Counted from the stretch's first letter, positions 23,677 through 33,041 are shown. The stretch is DNA of 36,445 nucleotides from Deltaproteobacteria bacterium (GCA_016219175.1 JACRCD010000017.1:1-36445); one strand, 5' to 3'. Translations and numbers: made by a program. The notes: generated by a model from the sequence alone, not told the origin.

Positions 23677-23905
23677 AATACGAAAAACCTTTCACCTGGT
23701 GAAAACTTTTTACAACTTCAGCAAATGTCTTATAATAAACCATACCGCATGGCCAAAGAAACACTGAAAAAAATATTCTGTTTGACGGAACAGGCAAAGC
23801 GCGATACATTACCAGCATAACAAATAAAATCTTCCCATGCCATCCTGAAGTCTATTTCGTTAAATTTTATTTAAAAAAAATTTAAAGTATGCCCTAGTGA
23901 CCATC

Positions 23906-24838
23906 ATGCAAAAAAGAAAAAAAACCTCCAACACAAAAAACATTATTGTTCTCATCCTGCTGGCCCTTGCGGCTATCTCGGCTTTCTTTTACCTCAATAC
24001 CGGCAAAATAAGTGAAAAAACCGCTGCCATTTCCCCCGAGCAAGAGCGGGAAAAGCTGCAGGAAAAGGTGGATGTCCTTGAAAAGAATCTGCCCCTGGAA
24101 AAGAGCCAGGAGCCTTCGGGTCAGCCGGAAGGTCTTCCCGGACAAGCGGAATCCGAGCCCGGAGCAGATAAACAGAGGGCCCAGGAGCCCGTCAATATAG
24201 ACCCCTGCCAGGAGAGGGCAACCAGGCTTGATACTTTCTTTGCGCAGCTTGACGGCAAGGACTATATTGTTGATTCTCACTTAGATGGGGGATCGAAAGT
24301 TTACCTGACAGCAATTCTCAATAAAATCCTGGAAAACAAACCGAAAATCACCCGGGAAAAAGACGATCTGCTGTCAATACTCCAGAATGCCGCTCATTTT
24401 TTCAGGATACTCGGGGAAAAGGATATCTTAATCTTAAAAAAAATCATGACCAATGAAAAGGAACACTATGAGCCCGTCCTGGCCGATTTTTTCAATTTAT
24501 TCGTCTACCGGGAGAACTGCCTGCATATAAACTATCCGATTCAATTGCCCCTGGAAGATATGTACAGCTACGCGGTATACTTTCTTGACACCCTGGGAGG
24601 GCAGGCCTATCTTTTCCGCCGTGAACCGGCCTTAAGAACCTTAATGAAGTACTACAGTGTCCTGGTTCTTGACCAGGCAAATATGAAAAATGCAAATCCG
24701 CTGGGGATCGATATCAGGTACCACCTGAACAGCCTTATTGAAGAATTAAACTCGCTATCAGGCCTTCAGGATAAGGAAAAATATCTTGACAATCTGCTGA
24801 AGCTGCAGGAAAAGTACGAAAAGCTTTATGGAAAATAA
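23906..24838 (+). CDS. Unknown protein with N-terminal membrane anchor and coiled coil
   Basis: The protein of 310 residues starts with a basic segment and one membrane helix (IIVLILLALAAISAFFYL). A charged coiled-coil stretch follows (QEREKLQEKVDVLEKNLPLE), then a low-complexity Pro/Glu/Gly linker, and a helical domain of about 200 residues probably in the periplasm. I recognise no family. A GTG at 23897 is an alternative start; neither has a good ribosome site. The stop codon coincides with the edge of a family 3 repeat. Confidence 0.72.
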   Translation: MQKRKKTSNTKNIIVLILLALAAISAFFYLNTGKISEKTAAISPEQEREKLQEKVDVLEKNLPLEKSQEPSGQPEGLPGQAESEPGADKQRAQEPVNIDPCQERATRLDTFFAQLDGKDYIVDSHLDGGSKVYLTAILNKILENKPKITREKDDLLSILQNAAHFFRILGEKDILILKKIMTNEKEHYEPVLADFFNLFVYRENCLHINYPIQLPLEDMYSYAVYFLDTLGGQAYLFRREPALRTLMKYYSVLVLDQANMKNANPLGIDIRYHLNSLIEELNSLSGLQDKEKYLDNLLKLQEKYEKLYGK

Positions 24839-24935
24839 GGGATTCAGCAATTGTTGATATACCGTTTATCACGTCTCGAAGGGTTCGTCATTCCGGCATG
24901 ACGACACAGATAAACGGTATTCTTAAAATTTCTAA
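24836..24935 (+). repeat. Family 3 inverted-repeat element, short copy
   Basis: ATACCGTTTATC (24859-24870) and GATAAACGGTAT (24909-24920) are perfect inverted repeats around a loop that includes CATTCCGGCATGAC. The outer parts (GGGATTCAGCAATTGTTGAT and AAATTTCTAA) match the longer copy at 33042-33204 in reverse orientation. It begins at the stop codon of the anchored unknown protein. Confidence 0.8.
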
Positions 24936-24943
24936 TTCTCTAA

Positions 24944-24985
24944 AATAAAAAAAGGAGGCCGGGTCATCCCAGCCTCCTTTTTTTT
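24944..24985. terminator. Bidirectional rho-independent terminator
   Basis: GGAGGC (24954-24959) pairs with GCCTCC (24972-24977), extended by GGG/CCC across one mismatch. A runs precede and T runs follow the stem, so it can stop transcription from both converging genes. Confidence 0.88.
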
Positions 24986-25028
24986 TCGTGTTCTCTTTCC
25001 CTGTCATTCTTCACAGGGGCGCAGCAAA

Positions 25029-25745
25029 CTATTCGCGGTTGCCCATGAAATGCAGAAGGCTCAGAAAGAGATTGATAAAGTCAAGATACAGGGCCAGCGC
25101 TCCCATAATTGCTCCTCTTCTAATTGCCGCTTCCCCCTCCGACATAATTCCCGCAGCGCCTATCTGGGTTATTTTCTGCACATCATAAGCGGTAAGTCCT
25201 GTGAAGATAATCACCCCAAGTCCGGAAATAACCCAGGCCATCATGGAACTCTGCATGAAAATATTGACAACCGAGGCGATGACGATGCCGATCAGTCCCA
25301 TGAACATGAAAGAACCCAGGCTGCTCAAATCTTTTTTGGTCACCATGCCATAGATGGCCATGGCCCCGAACATGCCTGCGGTGATAAAAAATGTTCCGGC
25401 CACGGACGTGGCTGTATATACCTGCAGAATCACGGAAAGGGTTATGCCGTTTAATGCGGAATAAATGACAAAAAGAGCGGTTGCAGCCTGCGGGGAAAGA
25501 CGCATGACCCGGGCTGAAAGATAAAAAACCAACCCCAGCTCGGCAATGATCAATCCCCACCGCATCAGGGGATTCATAATAAAAATCTGCATAGCCGTTG
25601 CAGAGTTAGCCACCAGAAAGGCCATCACTCCGGTTAATCCCAGCCCTATGGCCATCCAATTAAAAACCTTGGCCAGAAAAATTGTCGAGGCCTGACTCCG
25701 CGCCTCGGGAACTGCAACCGTCCTCTCGTAACCATTGTTATACAT
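25029..25745 (-). CDS. Bax inhibitor-1/YccA family membrane protein
   Basis: The 238-residue protein has about seven hydrophobic segments, starting with the family motif FLAKVFNWMAIGLGLTGVMA, and includes YSALNGITLSVILQVYT, AAGMFGAMAIYG-like and ITGLTAYDVQKI-like blocks (here IIFTGLTAYDVQKITQIG) and the final DFINLFLSLLHFMG. This is the BI-1/YccA/YbhL family of inner-membrane proteins, linked to calcium leak and to FtsH control in other bacteria. AAGGAGG precedes the ATG. It has its own promoter. Confidence 0.94.
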   Translation of the reverse strand: MYNNGYERTVAVPEARSQASTIFLAKVFNWMAIGLGLTGVMAFLVANSATAMQIFIMNPLMRWGLIIAELGLVFYLSARVMRLSPQAATALFVIYSALNGITLSVILQVYTATSVAGTFFITAGMFGAMAIYGMVTKKDLSSLGSFMFMGLIGIVIASVVNIFMQSSMMAWVISGLGVIIFTGLTAYDVQKITQIGAAGIMSEGEAAIRRGAIMGALALYLDFINLFLSLLHFMGNRE

Positions 25746-25870
25746 CTTTATTCCTCCTTAAAATGCCGTTAATAGAGTCAACGATGATGAATTCATATTT
25801 TCATGAAGCCGAGTGACTTGAAATTTCATGGCGCCAGCTGCAACTTCATCCTGCTGCTTTGTACTTATAC

Positions 25871-25898
25871 AATATAGCTACTGCTTTCATAGAGTCAA
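25871..25898 (-). promoter_or_regulatory. Promoter of the Bax inhibitor-1 family gene
   Basis: On the minus strand TTGACT (25898-25893) and TATATT (25876-25871) are separated by 16 bases. The leader would be about 120 bases. Confidence 0.6.
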
Positions 25899-25976
25899 GC
25901 GGTTCGGCGCTTCCTTCCGCAACAACTGCCAGCGGGAAAATCCCTATAAAAAATCAACAGACCACACTGCAATATC

Positions 25977-25985
25977 TGGTATAAT
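25977..25985 (+). promoter_or_regulatory. Extended -10 promoter placing the start point at the SNF2 gene ATG
   Basis: TGGTATAAT is a perfect extended -10 element. The ATG begins at 25992, seven bases after the last T, exactly where transcription should start. No Shine-Dalgarno sequence lies in between, so the mRNA may be leaderless. Confidence 0.55.
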
Positions 25986-25991
25986 ACTAAA

Positions 25992-28900
25992 ATGGCAAAT
26001 TTTCCACACATCGAAAAAAATCCGCATCTGCTCTCCCAATACGAATCCCTTAAGCGGGATGAGCAGGAGATTCTTCAGCTCATCTCAATAATTTTCGAGC
26101 CCTGCGCCCCGAAAATTATTCTCGAATGTTCCATGGAACTCCATGGCGGTCACGAGGAGGCAAAACCTTCCGCTGAAGAGCTGCCCCTATCCGCCATTCT
26201 TCGCAAACTCCAGGAACGTGACCTCATAACATGGCGCAATCAGGTTAATCCCCTCATCATTGAAATTATCAGCAGAAAAGCTCTGGACACGGGCAACTTC
26301 TCAAAAATGGCCCGCATTATCCAAAAAAAACTGCCTGCCCACGGAGAAGCCTATGACCTTCTCACCCAGAAAACCCCGCGCCACGTCCGGGAAATGAGAA
26401 TTGGTCTCTACCTGGGGGATTTCGATCATTTTAACAAACACCTTCTACATTATTATGACTGCCCCGATGCATCGGACACAGACTCACCCCTGGCAGACAT
26501 CGTCAACAATCCATTCGCGCCCGAGTGGTTTAAAACGCTTCCCCCCCATCTGCAACTGCATGGACTCCATGAAATAAGCAGAAAAAGCCTTTTTTCCCTT
26601 GAACCGTTTGATCTGCCCCTTGCCTATCTGCAAGACAAAAACACTCTCAGCATCATTCCCCCGGCAGGCTGGCCTTCCGTGTATTACCTGCTTATCTCCA
26701 ACCTGCTGCTGCGTGCGGATCTGGCAGAGGCAAGCCGGAAACTGGCTGAAGCAAAAAACAGCATTGATTCACTGGGGCTTCGCGGCTGGCTGCAATTCAT
26801 GCTCGGCAACAATAGTGAGGCAATCAACTGTTTCAAGGAAGATCTAGACAATCTGCGCCTAAAAAAAGAGTCAAAAAACGTCTTTTACATCGGTATTGAA
26901 GGGCTCTTTTTTATCCTTGCCCTGCTCAAATCAGATGATTACCGGCATTATCCGGCAATTTCAGCATTTATCTCAATTGTGGAAACAGAACAGCTAAACA
27001 ACCCCTTACTGCCCGCCTATAAAATTCTGCGGAAGGTAACCAGGGAAAAATTGGAAACCTTTAAGGCAGGAGTAACGGAGCAACTCTGGCATCATGGTGA
27101 AAAAAATGCGGTGACGGCTTTATTCATGGGCCTTGGTAATTTCTGGTTGAACGGCAGCATAGAAGCCGTTCAGCGAGACGAGCTGGCCGCGCTTTATGAG
27201 CGGGCAAAAGAAAACGGCTACAACTGGCTGGCCATGGAGTTTGCAACTCTGCTTGTTGAAACCGCGGGAAGCGACACCTGCGGCGCCTTCATCAGGGACG
27301 TCCAACAAAAAACGGGGCTTACCTCCCTCCTTTTGCTGATCCAGCACGAAAAAACATGGCAACGCGCCTTAAAGGCATTAAACATCATCAGTTTGGAAAA
27401 TGAGCAGAATCTCCTTGCCCGATACCGTCTGATCTGGCTGGTGAAATTCAAGGACGGCTTTGTCACCATTGCTCCCCGGGAACAGAGGATGACAGCTGAC
27501 GGACAATGGAGCCGGGGCAGATCCGTGGCCTTAAAGCGATTATACAGCGGAGAAAATCTCGCCTTTGCCACGGAGCAGGACCAGAGAATCCGGTCAACAT
27601 TGCACAAGAAGGAGGTCAATCTCGGAACATCCTATGAATTTGACATGGATGAGACCCTGTCTGCCCTGGCCGGACATCCCCTTCTTTTTGCAGCGGATAA
27701 TCCTTCCCTTCCGGTTCAATTCAGCAAAGGTGAACCGGAGTTGCACGCCATGCAAGCCCAGGACAAACTGCACCTTAAATTTTCATTACCCATTGGCGAT
27801 GAAAAAATCCTGGCAGTCCAGGAGACGCCTACCCGTTTCAAGATCATTGAGATCTCGGCGAAACACAGAAAAATTTACTCCATCCTGGGTGATGAAGGTC
27901 TTGTTGTCCCCGCGGCCGCCAAAAATCAGGTTCTCGAAACACTCGGCACCTTGTCTTCCTGTCTGACCGTTCATTCCGATATCGGGGCAACAACAGGTGA
28001 TATCAAAGAGGTTTTTGCCTCGGACAAGATTATCATGCAACTGTTCCCGGTGGGAACGGGATTCCGGATCTCCATGATGGTGAAGCCATTTGGCGGGAGC
28101 GGACCGTATCTGTACCCGGGGCAGGGATCTGAAAACGTCATTGCGGAAATACACGGAAAACGGCGGCAAACCCGGCGTAATCTTGAAAGAGAAAGAGAAA
28201 ATTGCGCATACATTGTCAAACATTGCCCAACCCTGAACAGGCTTGGCGATACCGATGGTGAATGGTTCATTGAAGACCTGCAGGATTGCCTTGAGGTTCT
28301 TCAGGAAATCGAAACGCTGGGGGACAACCTCACTATCGAATGGCCTGAAGGTGAAAAACTATCCGTTCGTCACCATGCCTCTTTCAATAACTTCCACATG
28401 CATATCAAGCATAAACACAACTGGTTTGAAGTGGACGGGAAACTGAGTCTTGACCAGGACAAGGTTATTGAAATGAAACAACTCATCGAAATCGGCCAGA
28501 AACATTCCGGCAGATTTATTCCTCTGGGCAAAGGTGAATTTCTCGCCCTGTCCCGGGAGTTCCGGAAACAACTGGATGAACTGGCCAGCTTTGCCAATCT
28601 GCACGGACAAAAACTGCGCATCCATCCGCTGGCCTGCGGCGCCCTTGAACCTCTCACTGAAAGCGGCATTACCTTGACCGCGGACACGAAGTGGCATGAT
28701 CACCTGCAACTCATCAGAGAGTCTCGCACCTTCCAGCCAGAGATGCCTAAAACCCTGCAGGCCCAACTTCGCGACTACCAGATCGAGGGATACAAATGGC
28801 TGGCCCGCCTCAAGCACTGGGGGGTCGGCGCCTGTCTGGCGGACGACATGGGCCTCGGCAAAACCATTCAGACTCTGGCCATCATAGTCCAGGAGGCCCC

Positions 28901-30137
28901 GCACGGCCCCTCCCTGGTTGTAGCGCCGACATCCGTCTGCATGAATTGGCAGGCGGAAATCCGCCGTTTTGCCCCCACTCTGCGGGCTGTGCTTTTCGGG
29001 GGCAAGGAAAGAGGCCAGCTGCTTGATAATCTCGGCCCCTTTGACGTGCTCATCTGCAGCTACGGACTTTTGCAGCAGGAAAACACCCTGCTGTCGTCCA
29101 GGGAATGGCGGGTTATCGTTCTTGATGAGGCGCAAGCCATCAAAAACATTGCCACCAAGCGCTCAAGGGCGGCGATGGAACTTGAGGGTCATTTTAAAAT
29201 GATCACAACCGGCACCCCCATAGAAAATCATCTTGGCGAGCTTTGGAATCTTTTTAATTTTATTAATCCGGGGCTTCTTGGCTCACTTGATCAGTTCAAC
29301 CACCGCTTTGCCATTCCCATTGAAAAAGAGAAGGATCCAAACGCACAGAAGAAGCTGAAAAAACTTATCCAGCCCTTTATTTTGCGCCGCTTGAAAAGCC
29401 AGGTTCTCGAAGAACTGCCGCCACGCACGGAAATTGAACTCCTGGTGGATATGAGCCAGGAAGAATCGGCATTCTATGAAGCATTGCGCATTCGCGCTCT
29501 GGAAAAAATTGAGCGCGCCGAAGTTCCGCATGGCCATAAACGCATGCAGATTCTGGCGGAAATCATGAAACTAAGACAGGCCAGCTGCAACCCAAGCCTC
29601 GTCCAGCCTAATACAACCATCCGGAGTTCCAAACTGGAACTGTTCGGCACTGTTATCAAGGAGCTCTTGGAAAATCGCCATAAGGCCCTTGTTTTCAGTC
29701 AGTTTACCAGCCATCTGCGCATTATTCGCTCATTTCTTGATGAACAGAACATCACCTATAAATATCTTGACGGTTCTACTCCCGCCCTGAAACGACAAGC
29801 TCAGGTGGCGGAATTCCAGGCAGGAGACGGTGATCTTTTTCTTATCAGCCTGAAAGCCGGAGGAGTAGGGCTGAACCTTACCGCGGCTGATTATGTAATC
29901 CATATGGACCCCTGGTGGAATCCGGCCGTTGAGGATCAGGCATCAGACCGCGCTCACCGCATCGGTCAGATTCACCCGGTCACTGTTTACCGTCTTGTCA
30001 CAAAAAACACGATTGAAGAAAAAATTCTCCGGCTGCACCGAAACAAACGGGAACTTGCCGACAATCTTCTGCAAGGCAGCGACATGAGCAACAAGCTGAT
30101 GGTGGAAGACCTCATCGAGCTGATGCAATCTTTTTAG
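25992..30137 (+). CDS. SNF2-family helicase-like ATPase with long N-terminal extension
   Basis: The protein has 1381 residues. The C-terminal 450 form a complete SNF2 motor: LRDYQIEGYKWLARL, Walker A DDMGLGKT (951-958), DEAQ box (1045-1048), TGTPIENHLGELWNLFNFIN, KALVFSQFT, YLDGSTP, LISLKAGGVGLNLTAADYVI and DQASDRAHRIGQ with the arginine finger. The first 900 or so residues lack the cysteines of a SWIM zinc finger. They comprise a helical region (to about 500) and a beta-rich region (about 520-900, with FRISMMVKPFGGSGPYLYPG) of the SNF2-associated type seen in bacterial HepA-like proteins. It should move along double-stranded DNA or displace bound proteins; the biological role is unknown. It is a single gene, and no nuclease or methylase is adjacent. 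Confidence 0.93.
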   Translation: MANFPHIEKNPHLLSQYESLKRDEQEILQLISIIFEPCAPKIILECSMELHGGHEEAKPSAEELPLSAILRKLQERDLITWRNQVNPLIIEIISRKALDTGNFSKMARIIQKKLPAHGEAYDLLTQKTPRHVREMRIGLYLGDFDHFNKHLLHYYDCPDASDTDSPLADIVNNPFAPEWFKTLPPHLQLHGLHEISRKSLFSLEPFDLPLAYLQDKNTLSIIPPAGWPSVYYLLISNLLLRADLAEASRKLAEAKNSIDSLGLRGWLQFMLGNNSEAINCFKEDLDNLRLKKESKNVFYIGIEGLFFILALLKSDDYRHYPAISAFISIVETEQLNNPLLPAYKILRKVTREKLETFKAGVTEQLWHHGEKNAVTALFMGLGNFWLNGSIEAVQRDELAALYERAKENGYNWLAMEFATLLVETAGSDTCGAFIRDVQQKTGLTSLLLLIQHEKTWQRALKALNIISLENEQNLLARYRLIWLVKFKDGFVTIAPREQRMTADGQWSRGRSVALKRLYSGENLAFATEQDQRIRSTLHKKEVNLGTSYEFDMDETLSALAGHPLLFAADNPSLPVQFSKGEPELHAMQAQDKLHLKFSLPIGDEKILAVQETPTRFKIIEISAKHRKIYSILGDEGLVVPAAAKNQVLETLGTLSSCLTVHSDIGATTGDIKEVFASDKIIMQLFPVGTGFRISMMVKPFGGSGPYLYPGQGSENVIAEIHGKRRQTRRNLERERENCAYIVKHCPTLNRLGDTDGEWFIEDLQDCLEVLQEIETLGDNLTIEWPEGEKLSVRHHASFNNFHMHIKHKHNWFEVDGKLSLDQDKVIEMKQLIEIGQKHSGRFIPLGKGEFLALSREFRKQLDELASFANLHGQKLRIHPLACGALEPLTESGITLTADTKWHDHLQLIRESRTFQPEMPKTLQAQLRDYQIEGYKWLARLKHWGVGACLADDMGLGKTIQTLAIIVQEAPHGPSLVVAPTSVCMNWQAEIRRFAPTLRAVLFGGKERGQLLDNLGPFDVLICSYGLLQQENTLLSSREWRVIVLDEAQAIKNIATKRSRAAMELEGHFKMITTGTPIENHLGELWNLFNFINPGLLGSLDQFNHRFAIPIEKEKDPNAQKKLKKLIQPFILRRLKSQVLEELPPRTEIELLVDMSQEESAFYEALRIRALEKIERAEVPHGHKRMQILAEIMKLRQASCNPSLVQPNTTIRSSKLELFGTVIKELLENRHKALVFSQFTSHLRIIRSFLDEQNITYKYLDGSTPALKRQAQVAEFQAGDGDLFLISLKAGGVGLNLTAADYVIHMDPWWNPAVEDQASDRAHRIGQIHPVTVYRLVTKNTIEEKILRLHRNKRELADNLLQGSDMSNKLMVEDLIELMQSF

Positions 30138-30236
30138 TAGTGATTAATATATAAAAAAGAGGGCTGGCGCAGAGCAATGCTAGCCTGACGCAAGGGCACC
30201 ATAAAAAATGAAGGAGGGCATTTCTCATCAGCCCCG

Positions 30237-30277
30237 CTCATTGCCGGTAATTGCCTCTTGACATTGCCGGCAATGAG
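30237..30277. promoter_or_regulatory. Inverted repeat overlapping a TTGACA box
   Basis: CTCATTGCCGG (30237-30247) and CCGGCAATGAG (30267-30277) are perfect inverted repeats of 11 bases. A TTGACA (30258-30263) lies in the loop, and a TTAAATA-like -10 region follows after about 19 bases. It could be an operator-controlled promoter of the small exported protein, or a hairpin. I cannot decide between them. Confidence 0.4.
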
Positions 30278-30370
30278 GGACTTAAATAGATAAATGAGGT
30301 GACTTTTTCCGTCACTGCCTGACTTTTCAGCCGCAGGATATTCTTTTCATGGTTCATGGGGAGAAAAAAT

Positions 30371-30805
30371 ATGAAAAAAAATATTGTCTATCTCTTCTTT
30401 CCGCTGCTCTTCTTTCTAACAACATTATCTTCCGCACCCGCTCAACCCCGAATCCTCTCTGCCGCCGAAATGACGCGCGTGCTGTCGGAAAAAACCTTCT
30501 CCCTGACTTACACAGGTGAGAACAAGGGCAACTCCCTCATCTACTTCTCCCGGGATGGCAAGTATACCATTCTCTTTCCATCCGGAAATGTCAGATCGAC
30601 GGAAAAATGGCAGGCGGACAGCAATGGAGACCTTTGCCTGCGCAAGGTGAAACGTTCAAAAAAGGATGATCAGTATATCACCCGCTGCGGTAAACTTTCC
30701 CTGGTCGGGGAGAATACCCTGTTCCACCATGATGACACGGGCAAACATATCCTCAGCCTGCAGTACATCGGCAACGGCAACCTTCTTGGCAAACCGCCGT
30801 ATTAA
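30371..30805 (+). CDS. Small exported protein of unknown function
   Basis: The 144-residue protein begins with a Sec signal (KNIVYLFFPLLFFLTTLSSA, cleavage near APAQP). The mature part is beta-rich with FSLTYTGENKGNSLIYFSRD and a later pair of cysteines (DLCLRK, ITRCGKL) that may form a disulfide. The alternation of Gly-rich turns resembles small periplasmic proteins of the DUF995 sort, but I do not claim membership. The ATG at 30371 is chosen for the GGGGAG about nine bases upstream; an ATG-like start at 30356 is less likely. Confidence 0.75.
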   Translation: MKKNIVYLFFPLLFFLTTLSSAPAQPRILSAAEMTRVLSEKTFSLTYTGENKGNSLIYFSRDGKYTILFPSGNVRSTEKWQADSNGDLCLRKVKRSKKDDQYITRCGKLSLVGENTLFHHDDTGKHILSLQYIGNGNLLGKPPY

Positions 30806-30825
30806 TTATATCGGACATATTCCTT

Positions 30826-31284
30826 TCACTTATGCTCCGCGGGAGCGCAAATCAACACCTTGCTTCCCTCCTTAAACGTCACCTCGATCTTATTGGGCGG
30901 CACCTTGCGGGTTATGATCCCCAGGCCGAAGACTGGGTGATCGACCAGATCCCCGTCTTTGAAATTGGCGGTCATGGCGTAGGAAACAGCGGCCAATGGA
31001 TCCCTGCCTCCAATCAGTTCCCGGAAATGCGCTTCGGCTTTCATCACCCTGGACGTCAGGCCGTTTTTCCCGGCCACCGTCCTGCCAGCTGATTGACGCC
31101 GCACCGTTGGCTTTTTTTCTATTTTGACAGGCCGGAAATTATGGGTGCCCTTGCAGACATTGCACTGTACCCTTGCCACCTGATCCCCAACCAAGGCAAC
31201 GATGGTATGGTTGGTGACGTCCTTGCACTTGAGACATCGGGAATCGATGTCATCTCCGACTGTTGGCTGCTTGTCAATTTTCAA
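30826..31284 (-). CDS. Unknown protein with N-terminal zinc ribbon and C-terminal SH3-like domain
   Basis: The 152-residue protein has CLKC (about 17-20) and CNVC (about 41-44), a four-cysteine zinc ribbon, then a basic linker (VRRQSAGRTVAGKNG) and a C-terminal block FKDGDLVDHPVFGLGIITRK, followed by KIEVTFKEGSKVLI. The last block resembles the Tudor/SH3-like tails (G-x-x-V-x-H-x-x-F-G-x-G) of UvrD-like helicases and CarD-type proteins. A nucleic-acid or RNA polymerase contact is plausible but unproven. The start is a TTG preceded by AAGGAGAGG. Confidence 0.75.
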   Translation of the reverse strand: MKIDKQPTVGDDIDSRCLKCKDVTNHTIVALVGDQVARVQCNVCKGTHNFRPVKIEKKPTVRRQSAGRTVAGKNGLTSRVMKAEAHFRELIGGRDPLAAVSYAMTANFKDGDLVDHPVFGLGIITRKVPPNKIEVTFKEGSKVLICAPAEHK

Positions 31285-31341
31285 TTGCTTCCTCTCCTTA
31301 GAGGTTGTCTACTGCTTATTAAGTTTATCAACAAAAAAAAT

Positions 31342-32952
31342 TCAGACCTTTTGCAAAACCTTGGCAAAAGAGATGAAGAAAGTGATCCCCTGCTTTCTGC
31401 CATGTTCCAACCATACCTCGCCGCCATGCTGCGCCGCAATCTCTTTGACTATAGCCAGCCCCAGACCGGTGCCGGCAATACCCATGGAGTTCTTTTTCCT
31501 CTTGAACATGGAAAAAATACCTTTGCAGTCTTCCTGCGCCAAACCGATGCCGTTATCCCGCACGGAAAGAATATGAAATTTTTCCGAATCAACGTAGCCG
31601 ACTTCGATTTCACTTAACCTCTCCCCGCCATATTTCAGAGCGTTATCCACAAGGTTCCTCAGCACCCGCAACAGCGACATGCGGTCAACGATCATATCCG
31701 GCGGAGATTCCGGGGTAATCCACTTCACCGCCCGCAGGTCAAGCTGTACGGAAAACTCCTCCCTGGTTATGGCCAGGGTTTCCGCCAAGGATACCTTTTG
31801 TAAAAAAAGGGGCGCTTCCCTGGATGAGATGAATATATTGATTTTATCCACCAGGGCGGCAATCTGTTCGGAAGAGTGGAGGATCTGTTCACAGAATTTT
31901 TTCCCCTTCTCGTCCAGTATGCTCCCGCACCGGTCACGCATATGCTTGGTCAGCCCATGGATTGAAATAGCGGGATTTTTCAGATCATGAACCACGGAGT
32001 AGGCAAACTCCTTTATTTTCTTCGAGCTTTCCTTGAGGTCGTCCTCAACCTTTTTTTGGTCCGAGATGTCATAATGGGTGCCGACAAAACGAAGGGGGCG
32101 GCCATTTTCATCCCATTCCACCACCTTGCCCCTGGCCAGAACCCACTGCCATTCCCCAGCCTTGTTCCGCATGCGAAATTCCGCGACGTACCGCGAGGTG
32201 CTGCCCTGCAGATGATGATGGACAGCGGCCAGGGTTTTCTGCTTGTCATCCGGATGAAGCAACTGTTCCCAGGTAATGCATTTCTTGATCACCTCTTCCG
32301 CTGTATAGCCCAGCATCCTGGCCCAGTTTTCTCCATAATACACCTCACCGGTCTGCAGATTACGGTCCCAGACCCCGTTTGAGGTGGCATCAAGCACCAT
32401 CCGAAAAAATTTTTCCCTTTCCCGCAGCTTGTCCTCGGCCCGCTTTTGCCTGGTGATATCATGGTTGCTTGCCCGTCTGCCGAGAGAAGAGCCATCCATG
32501 GCCGGAACAGCCCGGCAGCTGTGGGCAAGCCAGCGCTCATCCCCGTCTTTGGTCAGAATCCGGAAATTAAACTGAAAGTCAGCACTATCATTGATCTCTT
32601 CCCGGAGATGGTTTGCAAACTGCTGCCTGTCTTTTTCATGGACGATCGAAACAAGCAACCCGGGATTGTTACGGAAATCATCCGCGCTGTATCCGGTTAT
32701 ATGCTCACAGGAGGGCGAGATGTGGATATACTTGCCCTGAGGGTCGATCCAGTATTCCCAGTTGTAGGAAAAATCCGCGATAATGCGGAATTGCTGCTCT
32801 TTTTCCTTAATTTTCTCCTCAAGCCGCTGGCGCACGGCTCTTTCCCGCTCAAGCTGCCGGGCTACCTCTCCTAGCTGGCGAGAAAGTTCATTCACTCGTT
32901 GCCCAGGATCATTATGCGCCTCTTGTCCCTGGTCCGAACCGGATTGCTTCAT
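31342..32952 (-). CDS. Soluble PAS-PAS sensor histidine kinase
   Basis: The protein of 536 residues has an N-terminal coiled coil (about 25-60 in the longer form), two PAS domains (about 62-175 and 188-305, the first with PSCEHITGYSADDF, the second with ENWARMLGYTAEEV), then the dimerisation helix with AYSVVHDLKNP (phospho-His330 in the longer numbering) and an ATPase domain with LRNLVDNALKYGG, VRDNGIGLA and GTGLGLAIVKEIAAQHGG. There is no membrane segment, so it senses an internal signal. The ATG at 32952 follows AGGAAG at a good distance; the ATG at 32976 is an alternative. No response regulator is adjacent. Confidence 0.92.
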   Translation of the reverse strand: MKQSGSDQGQEAHNDPGQRVNELSRQLGEVARQLERERAVRQRLEEKIKEKEQQFRIIADFSYNWEYWIDPQGKYIHISPSCEHITGYSADDFRNNPGLLVSIVHEKDRQQFANHLREEINDSADFQFNFRILTKDGDERWLAHSCRAVPAMDGSSLGRRASNHDITRQKRAEDKLREREKFFRMVLDATSNGVWDRNLQTGEVYYGENWARMLGYTAEEVIKKCITWEQLLHPDDKQKTLAAVHHHLQGSTSRYVAEFRMRNKAGEWQWVLARGKVVEWDENGRPLRFVGTHYDISDQKKVEDDLKESSKKIKEFAYSVVHDLKNPAISIHGLTKHMRDRCGSILDEKGKKFCEQILHSSEQIAALVDKINIFISSREAPLFLQKVSLAETLAITREEFSVQLDLRAVKWITPESPPDMIVDRMSLLRVLRNLVDNALKYGGERLSEIEVGYVDSEKFHILSVRDNGIGLAQEDCKGIFSMFKRKKNSMGIAGTGLGLAIVKEIAAQHGGEVWLEHGRKQGITFFISFAKVLQKV

Positions 32953-33041
32953 GTGAGATGCTTCCTGATGCGCCATGTTCCGTGTGATTTGTTACGACTT
33001 AACATCAACCGCGGACCTGACCGGATCCGGGCAATTTTAAG

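Noticed and set aside
25992-30137. A DISARM- or similar defence island around the SNF2 gene
   Set aside because: The neighbours are a Bax inhibitor-1 family protein and a small exported protein. No methylase, nuclease or phospholipase D-like gene is in the window.
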